Source: Burkholderiales bacterium
GTDB taxonomy: Bacteria > Pseudomonadota > Gammaproteobacteria > Burkholderiales > Eutrophovitaceae
Reading direction: 5' to 3'
DNA: 64,000 nucleotides
Assembly: GCA_028379895.1 (NCBI GenBank)
Contig: JAOEKQ010000008.1
Span: 1-64,000, forward strand
Shown: positions 8,634 to 17,380 of the stretch, in pieces
How the letters are laid out: each line of letters starts with the position of its first letter
How positions within the stretch are numbered: position 1 is the stretch's first letter
Notes under the pieces: model-generated
The model's input: the letters and a program-made list of their open reading frames with translations, nothing else
The model's database searches: none
What the model was told of the DNA's origin: nothing
Translations under genes and position numbers: made by a program

Positions 8634-11483
8634 ATGAGCACGACTGTTTGGAGAGACTTAGGAACACCTGAGAGCCCGTCTGAAAATTTTGTAGATTTGT
8701 TGGTGGACGGTGTGCCAGTTTCGGTTCCTGAGGGCACCTCAGTCCTTAGGGCGGCTTCTGAAGCTGGGTTATCAATACCCAAGCTATGTGCTACAGAAAG
8801 TTTAGAGGCCTTTGGCTCATGTAGATTGTGTCTTGTGGAAATTGAAGGAAGGAGAGGGTACCCCGCTTCTTGTACAACACCTGCTGAATCCGGCATGGTT
8901 GTTCGAACACAAACAGACAAGCTTGCCAAAATTCGACGTGAGGTTATGGAATTATACATTTCAGACCATCCTCTAGATTGTTTAACTTGCTCCGCAAATG
9001 GCGACTGCGAATTACAGGATATGGCCGGTGTCGTTGGTCTTAGGGACGTCAGATATGGTGTGAGCGGTGAAAACCACCTTGACGCTAAAAAAGACGAATC
9101 AAACCCATATTTCACCTTTGACGCGTCAAAATGTATTGTTTGTTCTCGATGTGTTCGGGCTTGCGAGGAAACGCAAGGTACATTTGCGTTAACTATTGAC
9201 GGTCGTGGATTTGGATCTACTGTGTCTGCCGGACAAAAAGAGTCTTTTTTGGGGTCGGAGTGCGTCAGTTGTGGTGCTTGCGTCTCTGCATGTCCAACTG
9301 CGACACTCATGGAGAAGTCCGTAATTGAAAAAGGAATTCCAGAGCGAAGCGTCAAGACAACTTGCGCATATTGCGGAGTCGGCTGTTCATTTAAGGCAGA
9401 AGTAAAAGGTAACGACGTCGTTAGGATGGTGCCTGACTCGGATGGTAAAGCTAATCGCGGGCATTCTTGCGTGAAGGGTCGATTCGCGTTTGGATATGCG
9501 ACGCATAAAGATCGAATTACAAAGCCTATGATCCGTAACAAAATTACGGATCCGTGGAAAGAAGTCAGTTGGGATGAAGCGGTTTCTTACGCCGCGTCGC
9601 AATTCAAAATGATTCAAAAAAAATATGGTAAGACTGCTGTTGGAGGTATCACCTCTTCTCGATGCACAAACGAAGAAACTTATCTGGTTCAAAAGTTAAT
9701 TAGAGCGGCTTTCGGTAACAACAACGTTGATACGTGTGCGCGTGTTTGCCACTCTCCGACTGGGTACGGGTTAAAAGCCACACTCGGAGAGTCAGCAGGT
9801 ACGCAGGATTTTGATTCTGTGATGCATACTGATGTAGCTATTGTTATTGGTGCGAATCCAACTGACGGACATCCTGTATTCGCATCCCGACTGAAGAAAA
9901 GACTGAGGCAGGGTGCAAAATTGATTGTAGTCGACCCTCGTAAGATTGACCTGGTAGACGGACCTCACGTCAAGGCAAGCCATCATCTTAAGTTGATGCC
10001 AGGTACCAATGTGGCCATAGTCAATTCTATAGCTCATGTTATCTACACCGAGGAATTACATGATGTTGAATTCATTAAGGAACGATGTGATGCTACTCAG
10101 TTCGGTAAGTGGGTATCTTTCATTGGCCAGGATAGGAATTCTCCAGAGGAGCTTGAGACCATTACGGGTGTTCCTGCGAATGAGGTTAGAGAGGCAGCAA
10201 GACTTTATGCGTCGTGTAAAAATGGTGCGATATATTACGGGTTAGGCGTGACGGAGCATAGCCAAGGCTCCACCATGGTACTAGGCATCGCTAACCTTGC
10301 GATGTTAACTGGGAACATAGGACGCCCAGGCGTCGGTGTTAACCCTCTCAGGGGGCAAAATAATGTTCAGGGCGCATGTGATATGGGGTCATTTCCACAT
10401 GAGTTGCCAGGGTATAGACATTTGTCAGACAGTGTGACGCGTGAGCTTTTCGAGCGAGAATGGAACGTCTCGATTGATCCAGAGCCAGGATTTAGAATTC
10501 CGAATATGTTGGATGCAGCGCACTCTAACGAATTCATGGGCATCTACGTTCAAGGTGAGGATATAGCTCAGTCTGACCCTAACACGCAACATGTTACGTC
10601 AGCTCTCGAGGCAATGGAATGTGTTGTCGTTCAGGATATATTCTTGAACGAGACCGCAAAATACGCGCACGTAATTCTTCCCGGCGCCTCGTTTTTAGAA
10701 AAGGACGGAACGTTTACTAATGCGGAACGGCGAATTTCCCGTATTCGAAAGGTAATGGAGCCTCTGGCGGGGAAAGCCGATTGGGAAGCGACAGTCATGC
10801 TGTCGAACGCACTCGGTTATCCTATGGACTATACCCATCCGTCGCAAATTATGGATGAAATCGCTCGACTCACACCAACATTTACAGGGGTTAGCTACGA
10901 AAAATTAGATGAGGGGAGCATCCAGTGGCCATGTAATGACGAGGCTCCAGACGGAACGCCAATCATGCATATTTCTGAGTTTGTTATTGGAAAGGGACGA
11001 TTCGTTATTACGGAGTATGTCCCGACAAGTGAGCGAACCACACGTAAGTTCCCCCTTATTTTGACGACCGGGCGTATCCTAAGCCAATACAACGTTGGAG
11101 CACAAACACGTCGAACAGAGAACGTTGCTTGGCATGATGAAGATCGGTTAGAGATTCATCCAAGCGATGCTGAATTGCGTGGTGTTAAGTCTGATGACTG
11201 GGTGGGTATACGTAGTCGAGCAGGAGAGACAGTGCTTAGGGCCTACGTTACCGATCGTGTTCAGCCTGGGGTTGTGTATACAACATTTCACTTTCCTGAG
11301 TCAGGAGCGAATGTGATTACAACCGACAACTCAGACTGGGCAACTAATTGTCCAGAGTTCAAGGTTACGGCCGTACAAGTTGAGCCTGTTACTCAACCAG
11401 CAGAATGGCAAAAGCAGTTCCAGGAATTCAATGAGCAACAATTAGATTTACTCGCACAAGCGACGGAATCTGAGCGCGTGTAG
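8634..11483 (+). CDS. fdsA: NAD-dependent formate dehydrogenase, alpha (catalytic) subunit, cysteine type
   Basis: The 949-residue catalytic subunit that oxidises formate to CO2. A NuoG-like N terminus carries a [2Fe-2S] site (about residues 51-85), a His/Cys [4Fe-4S] site in HPLDCLTCSANGDC (about 110-122), and two ferredoxin-type clusters (CIVCSRCVRAC near 165 and CVSCGACVSAC near 208). The molybdopterin domain begins with CAYCGVGC near 243. The active-site segment CARVCHSP places Cys372 as the molybdenum ligand; the codon is TGC, so this is not a selenoprotein. The C-terminal cofactor-binding domain is complete. ATG 8634 follows GGAGAG. Cofactor insertion probably needs the adjacent fdsC. 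Confidence 0.97.
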   Translation: MSTTVWRDLGTPESPSENFVDLLVDGVPVSVPEGTSVLRAASEAGLSIPKLCATESLEAFGSCRLCLVEIEGRRGYPASCTTPAESGMVVRTQTDKLAKIRREVMELYISDHPLDCLTCSANGDCELQDMAGVVGLRDVRYGVSGENHLDAKKDESNPYFTFDASKCIVCSRCVRACEETQGTFALTIDGRGFGSTVSAGQKESFLGSECVSCGACVSACPTATLMEKSVIEKGIPERSVKTTCAYCGVGCSFKAEVKGNDVVRMVPDSDGKANRGHSCVKGRFAFGYATHKDRITKPMIRNKITDPWKEVSWDEAVSYAASQFKMIQKKYGKTAVGGITSSRCTNEETYLVQKLIRAAFGNNNVDTCARVCHSPTGYGLKATLGESAGTQDFDSVMHTDVAIVIGANPTDGHPVFASRLKKRLRQGAKLIVVDPRKIDLVDGPHVKASHHLKLMPGTNVAIVNSIAHVIYTEELHDVEFIKERCDATQFGKWVSFIGQDRNSPEELETITGVPANEVREAARLYASCKNGAIYYGLGVTEHSQGSTMVLGIANLAMLTGNIGRPGVGVNPLRGQNNVQGACDMGSFPHELPGYRHLSDSVTRELFEREWNVSIDPEPGFRIPNMLDAAHSNEFMGIYVQGEDIAQSDPNTQHVTSALEAMECVVVQDIFLNETAKYAHVILPGASFLEKDGTFTNAERRISRIRKVMEPLAGKADWEATVMLSNALGYPMDYTHPSQIMDEIARLTPTFTGVSYEKLDEGSIQWPCNDEAPDGTPIMHISEFVIGKGRFVITEYVPTSERTTRKFPLILTTGRILSQYNVGAQTRRTENVAWHDEDRLEIHPSDAELRGVKSDDWVGIRSRAGETVLRAYVTDRVQPGVVYTTFHFPESGANVITTDNSDWATNCPEFKVTAVQVEPVTQPAEWQKQFQEFNEQQLDLLAQATESERV

Positions 11484-11492
11484 TGGTTTAAG

Positions 11493-12296
11493 GTGGCAAA
11501 TGCTGCGACAACCGAGCGAAACGCTTATAAGTGGACATCAAAAGGCGGTATTGAGTCGGAGCTAAACTTGGTCGCCGAAGAGGTTCCACTGGCACTTATT
11601 TACAATGGAGAACCATTTGCAGTAATGATGGTAAGTCCGGTTGACTTGGAAAATTTCGTAGTTGGTTTCTCATTCACAGAAAATATCGTAAGTTTTGGGC
11701 AAGAGATTGGAGGTATTGAGTTTGTCCATAGTGATAAAGGGATAGCGGCTTATATCAGCGTAGACAAAAAAATCAGCGAAGCACTTTCAAAAAGGAAAAA
11801 AAACTTAATTGGACGTACGGGTTGCGGGATTTGTGGTGAGGAAACTTTGGACGCTACACTTGGTAAAACTAAACAAGTCACAAATACAACTCAATTTGAT
11901 AACGTCGTAATTCAAAAAGCGATTAACTCTTTAAGTGCTACCCAAGTAATGAATCAAGGGGTGGGAACATTTCATGGGGCTGCTTGGGCGGATCGCACAG
12001 GTAATATTGTTTGCATTAGAGAGGATGTCGGTAGGCATAACGCACTTGATAAACTCATCGGCAAGCTGTGTGCTTATGAAGATCAACACCGAGAAGGATT
12101 TGCGCTAATAACGAGCCGAGCGAGTTATGAGATGGTGTCAAAAGTAGCAGTTGCGAACATCGGATTGCTTGTCGCAGTCTCCGGCCCCACTTCTTTGGCG
12201 ATAAATACAGCTGTCGACAGTGACGTAACACTTATTGGATTTGCAAGGGATGGTCGACAAACAATATATACGCATGAACGGCGGATAATAATGTAA
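11493..12296 (+). CDS. fdsC: Formate dehydrogenase accessory sulfurtransferase (FdhD/FdsC)
   Basis: FdhD-family proteins hand sulfur, and probably the sulfurated molybdenum cofactor, to formate dehydrogenase. The 267-residue protein has the conserved TGCGICGEE with Cys111 and Cys114, matching the catalytic cysteine pair of FdhD, and the later signatures GTFHGAAW and EDVGRHNALDKLIG. The start is GTG 11493, ten bases after fdsA. Its place inside the operon between fdsA and fdsD is the known fdsGBACD order, which is why I use the symbol fdsC rather than fdhD. Confidence 0.93.
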   Translation: MANAATTERNAYKWTSKGGIESELNLVAEEVPLALIYNGEPFAVMMVSPVDLENFVVGFSFTENIVSFGQEIGGIEFVHSDKGIAAYISVDKKISEALSKRKKNLIGRTGCGICGEETLDATLGKTKQVTNTTQFDNVVIQKAINSLSATQVMNQGVGTFHGAAWADRTGNIVCIREDVGRHNALDKLIGKLCAYEDQHREGFALITSRASYEMVSKVAVANIGLLVAVSGPTSLAINTAVDSDVTLIGFARDGRQTIYTHERRIIM

Positions 12297-12307
12297 GGGG
12301 CAGTGTG

Positions 12308-12529
12308 ATGGATGGTGTTCAGTTAGTGCGAATGATTAATGACATTTCAAACTTTTTTAGTTCAGAGGAAGATCAAGAGATTGCGGTTGCTGGCGTGGTG
12401 GGACATATTACAAAGTTCTGGAATCCACGTATGCGTAGACAGCTTGTTGAATACGTAAATGAATCCGGAGTTGGAGGTCTCAGTGATTTGGGACAATTAG
12501 CTGTTAACAAATTAGAGCAGGCGCATTAG
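12308..12529 (+). CDS. fdsD: NAD-dependent formate dehydrogenase, delta subunit
   Basis: A 73-residue protein with the family features LVRMINDISNFF near the N terminus and the segment HITKFWNPRMRRQL in the middle. FdsD is the small delta subunit found at the end of fds operons; its exact role is in stability or maturation of the enzyme. ATG 12308 is favoured over the overlapping GTG 12305 because an AGGGG ribosome-binding site lies at normal distance. It is the last gene of the operon and converges on msrB with nine bases between stops. Confidence 0.9.
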   Translation: MDGVQLVRMINDISNFFSSEEDQEIAVAGVVGHITKFWNPRMRRQLVEYVNESGVGGLSDLGQLAVNKLEQAH

Positions 12530-12538
12530 GCCTGTTAG

Positions 12539-12934
12539 TTATTCATCCTCTGGAATGAATTTAAGTGCCGTTCCGTTATTGCAGTAACGCAGCCCAGTAG
12601 GCTGAGGCCCATCGGGGAATACGTGACCATGATGACCGCCACAATTAGTGCAGTGGTACTCCGTACGACTCATGAAAAACTTTCGATCAGTTTTTTCCTC
12701 GAATGCCCCATCAATGCACTTAAAAAAACTAGGCCAGCCAGTACCGCTTTCAAACTTCATTTCTGACGTAAATAGTGGTGTCGAGCAAGCAACGCAAGCA
12801 AAAATACCTTTTCGATATTCTTTGTTAAGAGGATGACTGAAACTTGGTTCTGTGCCTTCTTGTCTCAGAATTTGATACTCTGTAACGGTTAATTCAGCTT
12901 CCCATTGTTCGTTTGTTTTATCAATCTTTTTCAT
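12539..12934 (-). CDS. msrB: Peptide-methionine (R)-S-oxide reductase
   Basis: Repairs the R form of methionine sulfoxide in oxidised proteins. The 131 residues have the two zinc-binding CxxC pairs (Cys47/Cys50 and Cys95/Cys98), the GTGWPSF motif, and the catalytic Cys118 in GLRYCNNG. The family usually shows RYCxNS after the cysteine; here it is RYCNNG, a small departure. The gene overlaps the upstream moeA by four bases, so it is translationally coupled to a cofactor gene. Why a repair enzyme sits in the molybdenum operon is unclear. Confidence 0.95.
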   Translation of the reverse strand: MKKIDKTNEQWEAELTVTEYQILRQEGTEPSFSHPLNKEYRKGIFACVACSTPLFTSEMKFESGTGWPSFFKCIDGAFEEKTDRKFFMSRTEYHCTNCGGHHGHVFPDGPQPTGLRYCNNGTALKFIPEDE

Positions 12935-14208
12935 GAGTCTATTAATCCTCTTATTAACTGGACATCTACAAATTCTCCTACCTCAACTTTACCCATATCC
13001 ATAGGTAAAACTATGAAGCAATGCGCTTGACTCATCGAGGATAAGATCCCTGAACCTTGATCTCCAGTTGGTTTTACTGTCCATTCGTTATCTTTTGTTT
13101 TATTCAGAATTCCGCGTTGGAATTCAGTACGACCAGGCGCTTTCTTCAAGGGTTCCGTTAAGCGTGCTTTGAACGTTGGTACCGGAATGCGTATCATCTG
13201 TCCTTGTAATGTCTTGAGTGCTGACTGAACAAATTGATAAAACGTGACCATCACAGCAACTGGATTTCCTGGCAACCCGAAAAAATGAGATTTTCCGACT
13301 TTGCCAAAAGCCAATGGGCGTCCTGGTTTCATAGCTATTTTCCAAAACAATACTTCCCCAAGTTTATTCAAGATAGGCTTTACAAAGTCCGCTTCTCCGA
13401 CAGATACACCCCCACTAGTAATTACTACGTCAGCGATGCTCGTCGAATCTGTGAAAGCTGATTCGACGGCCTCTGGAGTATCCCTGATAACTCCCATATC
13501 AATCAGTTCACACCCGAGTTCACTAAGCATTCCGAAAATTGTATATCGGTTACTATCGTAAATTTGACCCTCACCTAAAACGTTCCCCACGCCAACCAGT
13601 TCATCGCCCGTTGAGAAAAAAGCGACACGTAATCTCCTGTACACCTTCACTTCTGAAATTCCCAGTGACGCGATTAATCCCAAGTCTGCGGGGCGGACTT
13701 TATGCCCGGTTTGTAATGCTGCTGACCCAAGTTTTAAATCTTCACCTACTTTTCGAGTATTCGCTCCTGATGGAAAAAAATCTACTGATACAACGCTATC
13801 TTTTTTTTTCACAACACGTTCCTGCATAATCACCGTGTCTGCGCCGTTCGGTATTACTGCTCCTGTCATGATTCGGACAGATTCTCCGTTGAGCATTTGT
13901 CCTTCAAAAGGTTGACCTGCAAAAGCAGTTCCAATAACGGTGAGGTCCGTTTTTTTGTCTTTTATTAAATCTGATCCCTTGACTGCGTATCCATCCATGG
14001 CTGAGTTATCATGCTGTGGCACATTAACCGGCGAAATGACATCTTCGGATAGAATCCTGCCGAGCGCCTCTCGAACGGAAACGCACTCAGAGCTAGTTAC
14101 TGGATCCAAAAATTCTTGGATATAAGTGCGTGCTTTGTCCACAGGCATGGAATGTGGATCGTAATCAGTTTCCTGGGTAATAATTTCAAGTGTCTTATTT
14201 TTAGTCAT
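12931..14208 (-). CDS. moeA: Molybdopterin molybdenumtransferase
   Basis: Inserts molybdate into adenylylated molybdopterin. The 425-residue length is normal. Visible motifs are DNSAMDGYA near residue 66, a GRPLAFGK segment near 311 and the MoCF-domain loop TSGGVSVGEADFV near 257. The C-terminal domain is complete. It is transcribed after moaA with 26 bases between them and overlaps msrB by four, so moaA-moeA-msrB is probably one unit. No PBP-like fusion domain is attached, although that domain occurs in the nearby regulator. Confidence 0.95.
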   Translation of the reverse strand: MTKNKTLEIITQETDYDPHSMPVDKARTYIQEFLDPVTSSECVSVREALGRILSEDVISPVNVPQHDNSAMDGYAVKGSDLIKDKKTDLTVIGTAFAGQPFEGQMLNGESVRIMTGAVIPNGADTVIMQERVVKKKDSVVSVDFFPSGANTRKVGEDLKLGSAALQTGHKVRPADLGLIASLGISEVKVYRRLRVAFFSTGDELVGVGNVLGEGQIYDSNRYTIFGMLSELGCELIDMGVIRDTPEAVESAFTDSTSIADVVITSGGVSVGEADFVKPILNKLGEVLFWKIAMKPGRPLAFGKVGKSHFFGLPGNPVAVMVTFYQFVQSALKTLQGQMIRIPVPTFKARLTEPLKKAPGRTEFQRGILNKTKDNEWTVKPTGDQGSGILSSMSQAHCFIVLPMDMGKVEVGEFVDVQLIRGLIDS

Positions 14209-14234
14209 TTTTTTATGTTGATGTAAGAATGTAT

Positions 14235-15269
14235 TTATCCACCTATATATGACATTTCGATTTTTCGAAGCGAGGCAGTTTCCGCGGTTCTGATTTCTGA
14301 ATAATTATCTGTTCTTGCTTGCCACAAATTGGCAATCACATTTGATATGGTCGAGTCGGAGGCGCCCGTCCTAAGTAACATTCGTAAGTCAGTGCCTTGT
14401 GTCGCAAAGAGGCATGTGTATATGGAACCTTCGGCTGACAATCTCGCTCTGGTACACGATTGGCAAAATGCTTGGGTAACAGATGAGATAAAACCGATTT
14501 CTCCTGATCCATCGCTATACTTCCAGCGCTCCGCAACTTCTCCAAAGTAATTTGGTTCGACGGGCTCGATCGGGAAGACCTCGTTTATCTGTTCCACTAG
14601 CTTCTTCGACGGCACCACGTGGCTCATTTGCCAGCCGTTAGTAGACCCAACGTCCATGAATTCAATAAAACGAACTATATGGCCTGTACCCTTGAAGTAT
14701 CTAGCCATCTCTATTACATGCTCATCGTTTACACCTTGCTTTACAACCATATTAATTTTTATTGGTTGGAAGCCCACGCGATCAGCTTCTTCGATGCCCT
14801 CGAGTACTTTCGAAACTGGAACTTTCATATCATTCATCATCTGGAATGTATTTTCATCGAGTGAATCAAGACTAACGGTAATTCTTTTTAGTCCCGCATC
14901 TAGCAACATCGAAGCTTTTTGTTTTAACAAGGTCGCATTTGTTGTTAATGTGAGGTCGAGCTGATGTGAAACGGAAATCATGTCAAGAAGCTTTTCAAGC
15001 TGTTTTCGTAACAGCGGCTCTCCCCCGGTGATACGAACTTTTTCTACGCCGTGGTCTTTGAAAATACCAACGAGCCTATTGATTTCATCAAATGATAGTA
15101 ACTGTGTTCGTTCTAGGAACTTAAAGTCCCTGTCGTATACGCTCTTGGGCATGCAGTAGGTGCAGCGAAAATTACAACGGTCCGTAACAGAAATTCTAAG
15201 GTCGCGGAGATGTCTTTTTCTAGTATCTGTAACGGCAGTTTCTGCCGGTGATGAATCGTTTGCGGTCAT
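14235..15269 (-). CDS. moaA: GTP 3',8-cyclase (radical SAM)
   Basis: Catalyses the first step of molybdenum cofactor synthesis, rearranging GTP with MoaC to cyclic pyranopterin monophosphate. The 344 residues have the radical-SAM cluster motif CNFRCTYC (Cys32, Cys36, Cys39), the GGEP motif, the second cluster's cysteines in [10 protein letters not shown] and a later YTC near residue 290, and a C-terminal Gly-Gly, which in MoaA inserts into the active site. It is divergent from moaD. moaC is not in the window. Confidence 0.96.
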   Translation of the reverse strand: MTANDSSPAETAVTDTRKRHLRDLRISVTDRCNFRCTYCMPKSVYDRDFKFLERTQLLSFDEINRLVGIFKDHGVEKVRITGGEPLLRKQLEKLLDMISVSHQLDLTLTTNATLLKQKASMLLDAGLKRITVSLDSLDENTFQMMNDMKVPVSKVLEGIEEADRVGFQPIKINMVVKQGVNDEHVIEMARYFKGTGHIVRFIEFMDVGSTNGWQMSHVVPSKKLVEQINEVFPIEPVEPNYFGEVAERWKYSDGSGEIGFISSVTQAFCQSCTRARLSAEGSIYTCLFATQGTDLRMLLRTGASDSTISNVIANLWQARTDNYSEIRTAETASLRKIEMSYIGG

Positions 15270-15424
15270 AATTTCTTGAGTTTATTAATTTATGTAATAC
15301 TATTAAGCATTATATACGATAGAACACAACGGTCTCAATTTTGTGACTATCTTGTTTTAGTGAAAGAGAGAACGGTTTTTTACAATCTTTGGTTAAAATA
15401 AAAGCAATAAGACGGATAATCAAC

Positions 15425-15682
15425 ATGAAAATAAAAGTATTATTTTTTGCAAAATTACGAGAAGCTTTTCAGACCAATCAGGTGGAAGTTACGTTCATCG
15501 GATCTGATAATAAAGTCTCAGATGTTTTGATTGCATTACGCAAAAAAGGGGAGGCTTGGGCGGATGAGCTGGATGAGAACAAATCATTTAGGATTGCAGT
15601 TAACCAAGAAATGGTCACGGAGGACGTAACGCTTAGTGAAGCAGATGAGATCGCTTTATTTCCTCCAGTTACAGGTGGTTAA
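15425..15682 (+). CDS. moaD: Molybdopterin synthase small subunit (sulfur carrier)
   Basis: A ubiquitin-like protein whose C-terminal Gly-Gly is thiocarboxylated to give sulfur to the pterin. I chose ATG 15425 (85 aa, MKIKVLFFAKLRE) because this matches the beta-grasp N terminus of the family; the frame is open upstream without support. It ends FPPVTGG as required. It is followed four bases later by moaE, whose ribosome-binding site is inside the moaD end, so the two subunits are coupled. Confidence 0.95.
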   Translation: MKIKVLFFAKLREAFQTNQVEVTFIGSDNKVSDVLIALRKKGEAWADELDENKSFRIAVNQEMVTEDVTLSEADEIALFPPVTGG

Positions 15683-15686
15683 TGTC

Positions 15687-16151
15687 ATGACCGTACGCGT
15701 ACAAACTGAAGATTTTGATGTAGGTCTAGAAATGTTAGCACTTCGGCAAAGGAACCCTAAAGTAGGGGCTGTAGCTAGTTTCGTCGGGGTTGTGCGAGAT
15801 CTAAATGACGGTGACGACGTGTCCTCACTTACGCTTGAGCATTATCCCGGAATGACTGAGCGGTCACTGGAGGATATTGTTTCTGAGGCTAAGGATCGAT
15901 GGGATATCTATGACGCATTAATTATTCATCGCGTGGGTAAGTTGCTTCCGTTGGATCAGATTGTTCTCGTTTTGGTTACTAGCGCACATCGTGGCGAATC
16001 ATTCAAGGCTTGCGAGTTTTTAATGGATTATTTAAAAACTCGAGCTCCTTTTTGGAAAAAAGAACAAACTTCCATGGGTTCGAGGTGGGTTGAAGCTCGG
16101 GAATCCGACGCATCGGCTGCCATGCGTTGGGATAAGATGCGAGATGATTAA
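15687..16151 (+). CDS. moaE: Molybdopterin synthase catalytic subunit
   Basis: Forms the heterotetramer with MoaD that converts cyclic pyranopterin monophosphate to molybdopterin. The 154-residue frame from ATG 15687 has the MoaE features VGAVASFVGVVRD near residue 26, LEHYPGM, HRVGKLLP, SAHRGESFKACEF, and the catalytic Lys region KTRAPFWKKE. AGGTGG at 15672-15677 serves as ribosome-binding site. It is followed ten bases later by the ModE-like regulator. Confidence 0.96.
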   Translation: MTVRVQTEDFDVGLEMLALRQRNPKVGAVASFVGVVRDLNDGDDVSSLTLEHYPGMTERSLEDIVSEAKDRWDIYDALIIHRVGKLLPLDQIVLVLVTSAHRGESFKACEFLMDYLKTRAPFWKKEQTSMGSRWVEARESDASAAMRWDKMRDD

Positions 16152-16161
16152 ACTTTAGGAT

Positions 16162-16506
16162 ATGTCCGATAGCCTACAGCCTCAGTTGAAAGTAAGTTTT
16201 CGTAAATCGATCGCAATGGGTCCCGGCAAAGCGGCACTGTTAGATACGATCTCCAAAACTGGATCTATTTCGGCAGCAGCCCGAGAACTAGGTATGTCGT
16301 ACCGAAGGGCCTGGGTTTTGGTCGACACTATGAATAATTGTTTTGTATCGCCTTTAGTCGAGACGCTTACGGGCGGTAACCAAGGGGGTGGCGCGCAGGT
16401 AACTGAGTTTGGTCATGAGGTGTTATGCCATTACCGCTCGATGGAGCAAAAGGCGACGGCGAGTGTTAGTAAGGAAATGACTAAATTCTCTCGCTATATG
16501 CGTTAA
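16162..16506 (+). CDS. ModE-like winged-helix regulator without molybdate-binding domains
   Basis: A 114-residue protein matching the N-terminal DNA-binding domain of ModE: GPGKAALLDTISKTGSIS, then AARELGMSYRRAWVLVDTMN, and GGNQGGGAQVTEFG. E. coli ModE is about 262 residues and carries two Mop domains for molybdate sensing; these are absent and the frame ends cleanly, so this is a short form, known elsewhere, rather than a frameshift. It is the last gene after moaD-moaE. A near-consensus ModE operator begins 23 bases after its stop, making this protein the obvious candidate to bind it. How it senses metal is not visible. Confidence 0.88.
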   Translation: MSDSLQPQLKVSFRKSIAMGPGKAALLDTISKTGSISAAARELGMSYRRAWVLVDTMNNCFVSPLVETLTGGNQGGGAQVTEFGHEVLCHYRSMEQKATASVSKEMTKFSRYMR

Positions 16507-16517
16507 GCGTGTCTCAT

Positions 16518-16552
16518 TTGACAAAGGTCGCTATATCTTGTTAAATATAACG
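16518..16552 (+). promoter_or_regulatory. Promoter with overlapping ModE-type operator upstream of modB
   Basis: A consensus -35 TTGACA (16518-16523) and a -10 TTAAAT (16541-16546) are 17 bases apart. Over them lies CGCTATAT (16529-16536), an 8-base spacer, and ATATAACG (16545-16552), a dyad with one mismatch. The arm sequence and the 8-8-8 spacing match the E. coli modA ModE operator as I remember it. The operator covers the spacer and the -10, which fits repression. Confidence 0.82.
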
Positions 16553-16605
16553 GTGCATATGGTAACAATATCGCTTCATGCGTGTACCCCCTTTACCAGC
16601 AAGCT

Positions 16606-16638
16606 AACTTTGGCGCCTTTACGGCGCCAAAGTTTTTT
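16606..16638 (+). terminator. Strong intrinsic terminator between the mod promoter and modB
   Basis: A perfect 12-bp stem, AACTTTGGCGCC (16606-16617) with GGCGCCAAAGTT (16623-16634), has a 5-base loop and runs into six consecutive T. It stands about 53 bases after the predicted transcription start of the ModE-operator promoter and 45 bases before the modB start. It may end the moaD-moaE-regulator transcript, act as an attenuator for modBCA, or end a short RNA of about 86 bases. Confidence 0.88.
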
Positions 16639-16682
16639 AAAGCATACATTTATGGGTTTAGGTTAATCTTATTTATTAAGTT

Positions 16683-17375
16683 GTGACTTCACTTCCAATA
16701 ACAGTCGAGGCAGTGGCTATACCACTATTTTTAAGTTTAAAGGTAGCTGGTATCGCTACGCTTATCGCGGCATTAACGGGTATTTCAATCGCATGGCTTG
16801 CTGCCAAGCGAGAGTTTTTTGGTAAAGAGGTACTTGACGCAATATTGACTCTTCCGGTAGTACTTCCTCCAACTGTTCTTGGCTATTATTTACTCGTTCT
16901 TCTTGGTCGTCGCGGACCAATCGGCAGTTGGTTAGAAACGTATTTTGGAATCAATTTAATCTTCACTTGGCAAGGTGCGGTCATTGCGGCGTCCATTGTT
17001 GCATTTCCGCTAGTCTATAAATCAGCCAGGACCGCTTTTGAGGGGGTTTCAAAGCAGTATGAGGATGCCTCACGAGTGTTAGGAAAAAATGAGGTACAAG
17101 TTTTTTTTCTCGTTACTTTCCCTCTTGCAATCAGAGGTATCTTAGCCGGCTCTATGCTCGCTTTCGCTAGAGCACTCGGAGAATTTGGCGCCACATTAAT
17201 GGTTGCTGGAAGTTTACCTGGTAAGACTCAAACGCTCTCAATAGCTGTGTATGAGGCCGTTCAAGCTGGGCATGATCAGATCGCTAATTTTTTAGTGATC
17301 ATTACCTCCATTGTTTGCATAGTAGTTTTACTTACTTCAAACTATTTTCTTAAACCTAAATATCGAGAGGCTTAG
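16683..17375 (+). CDS. modB: Molybdate ABC transporter permease
   Basis: The inner-membrane channel subunit for molybdate import. The 230 residues have about five hydrophobic segments, the ABC-permease loop EDASRVLGKNEVQVFFLVTF near residue 121, and the following RALGEFGATLMVAGSLPGKT, which is typical of ModB. The start is GTG 16683 with only a weak ribosome-binding site, so translation may be modest. The gene order modB-modC-modA differs from E. coli modABC. modC begins five bases after its stop. Confidence 0.94.
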   Translation: MTSLPITVEAVAIPLFLSLKVAGIATLIAALTGISIAWLAAKREFFGKEVLDAILTLPVVLPPTVLGYYLLVLLGRRGPIGSWLETYFGINLIFTWQGAVIAASIVAFPLVYKSARTAFEGVSKQYEDASRVLGKNEVQVFFLVTFPLAIRGILAGSMLAFARALGEFGATLMVAGSLPGKTQTLSIAVYEAVQAGHDQIANFLVIITSIVCIVVLLTSNYFLKPKYREA

Positions 17376-17380
17376 AGGAT

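Noticed and set aside
8612-9541. Long open frame (309 codons) on the minus strand
   Set aside because: It lies wholly opposite fdsA, has no family features, and is explained by codon bias of the real gene.
9736-9800. Selenocysteine codon or SECIS element in fdsA
   Set aside because: The active-site codon is TGC and no in-frame TGA is present.
15290-15330. Possible ModE box between moaA and moaD (TATATACGAT)
   Set aside because: Only one arm resembles the consensus; the position 16 bases away where the second arm should be does not match.
16553-16605. Moco riboswitch or a leader peptide upstream of modB
   Set aside because: I cannot recognise the conserved multi-stem Moco motif in about 50 bases, and the short ATG frame at 16558 has no ribosome-binding site and runs through the terminator.
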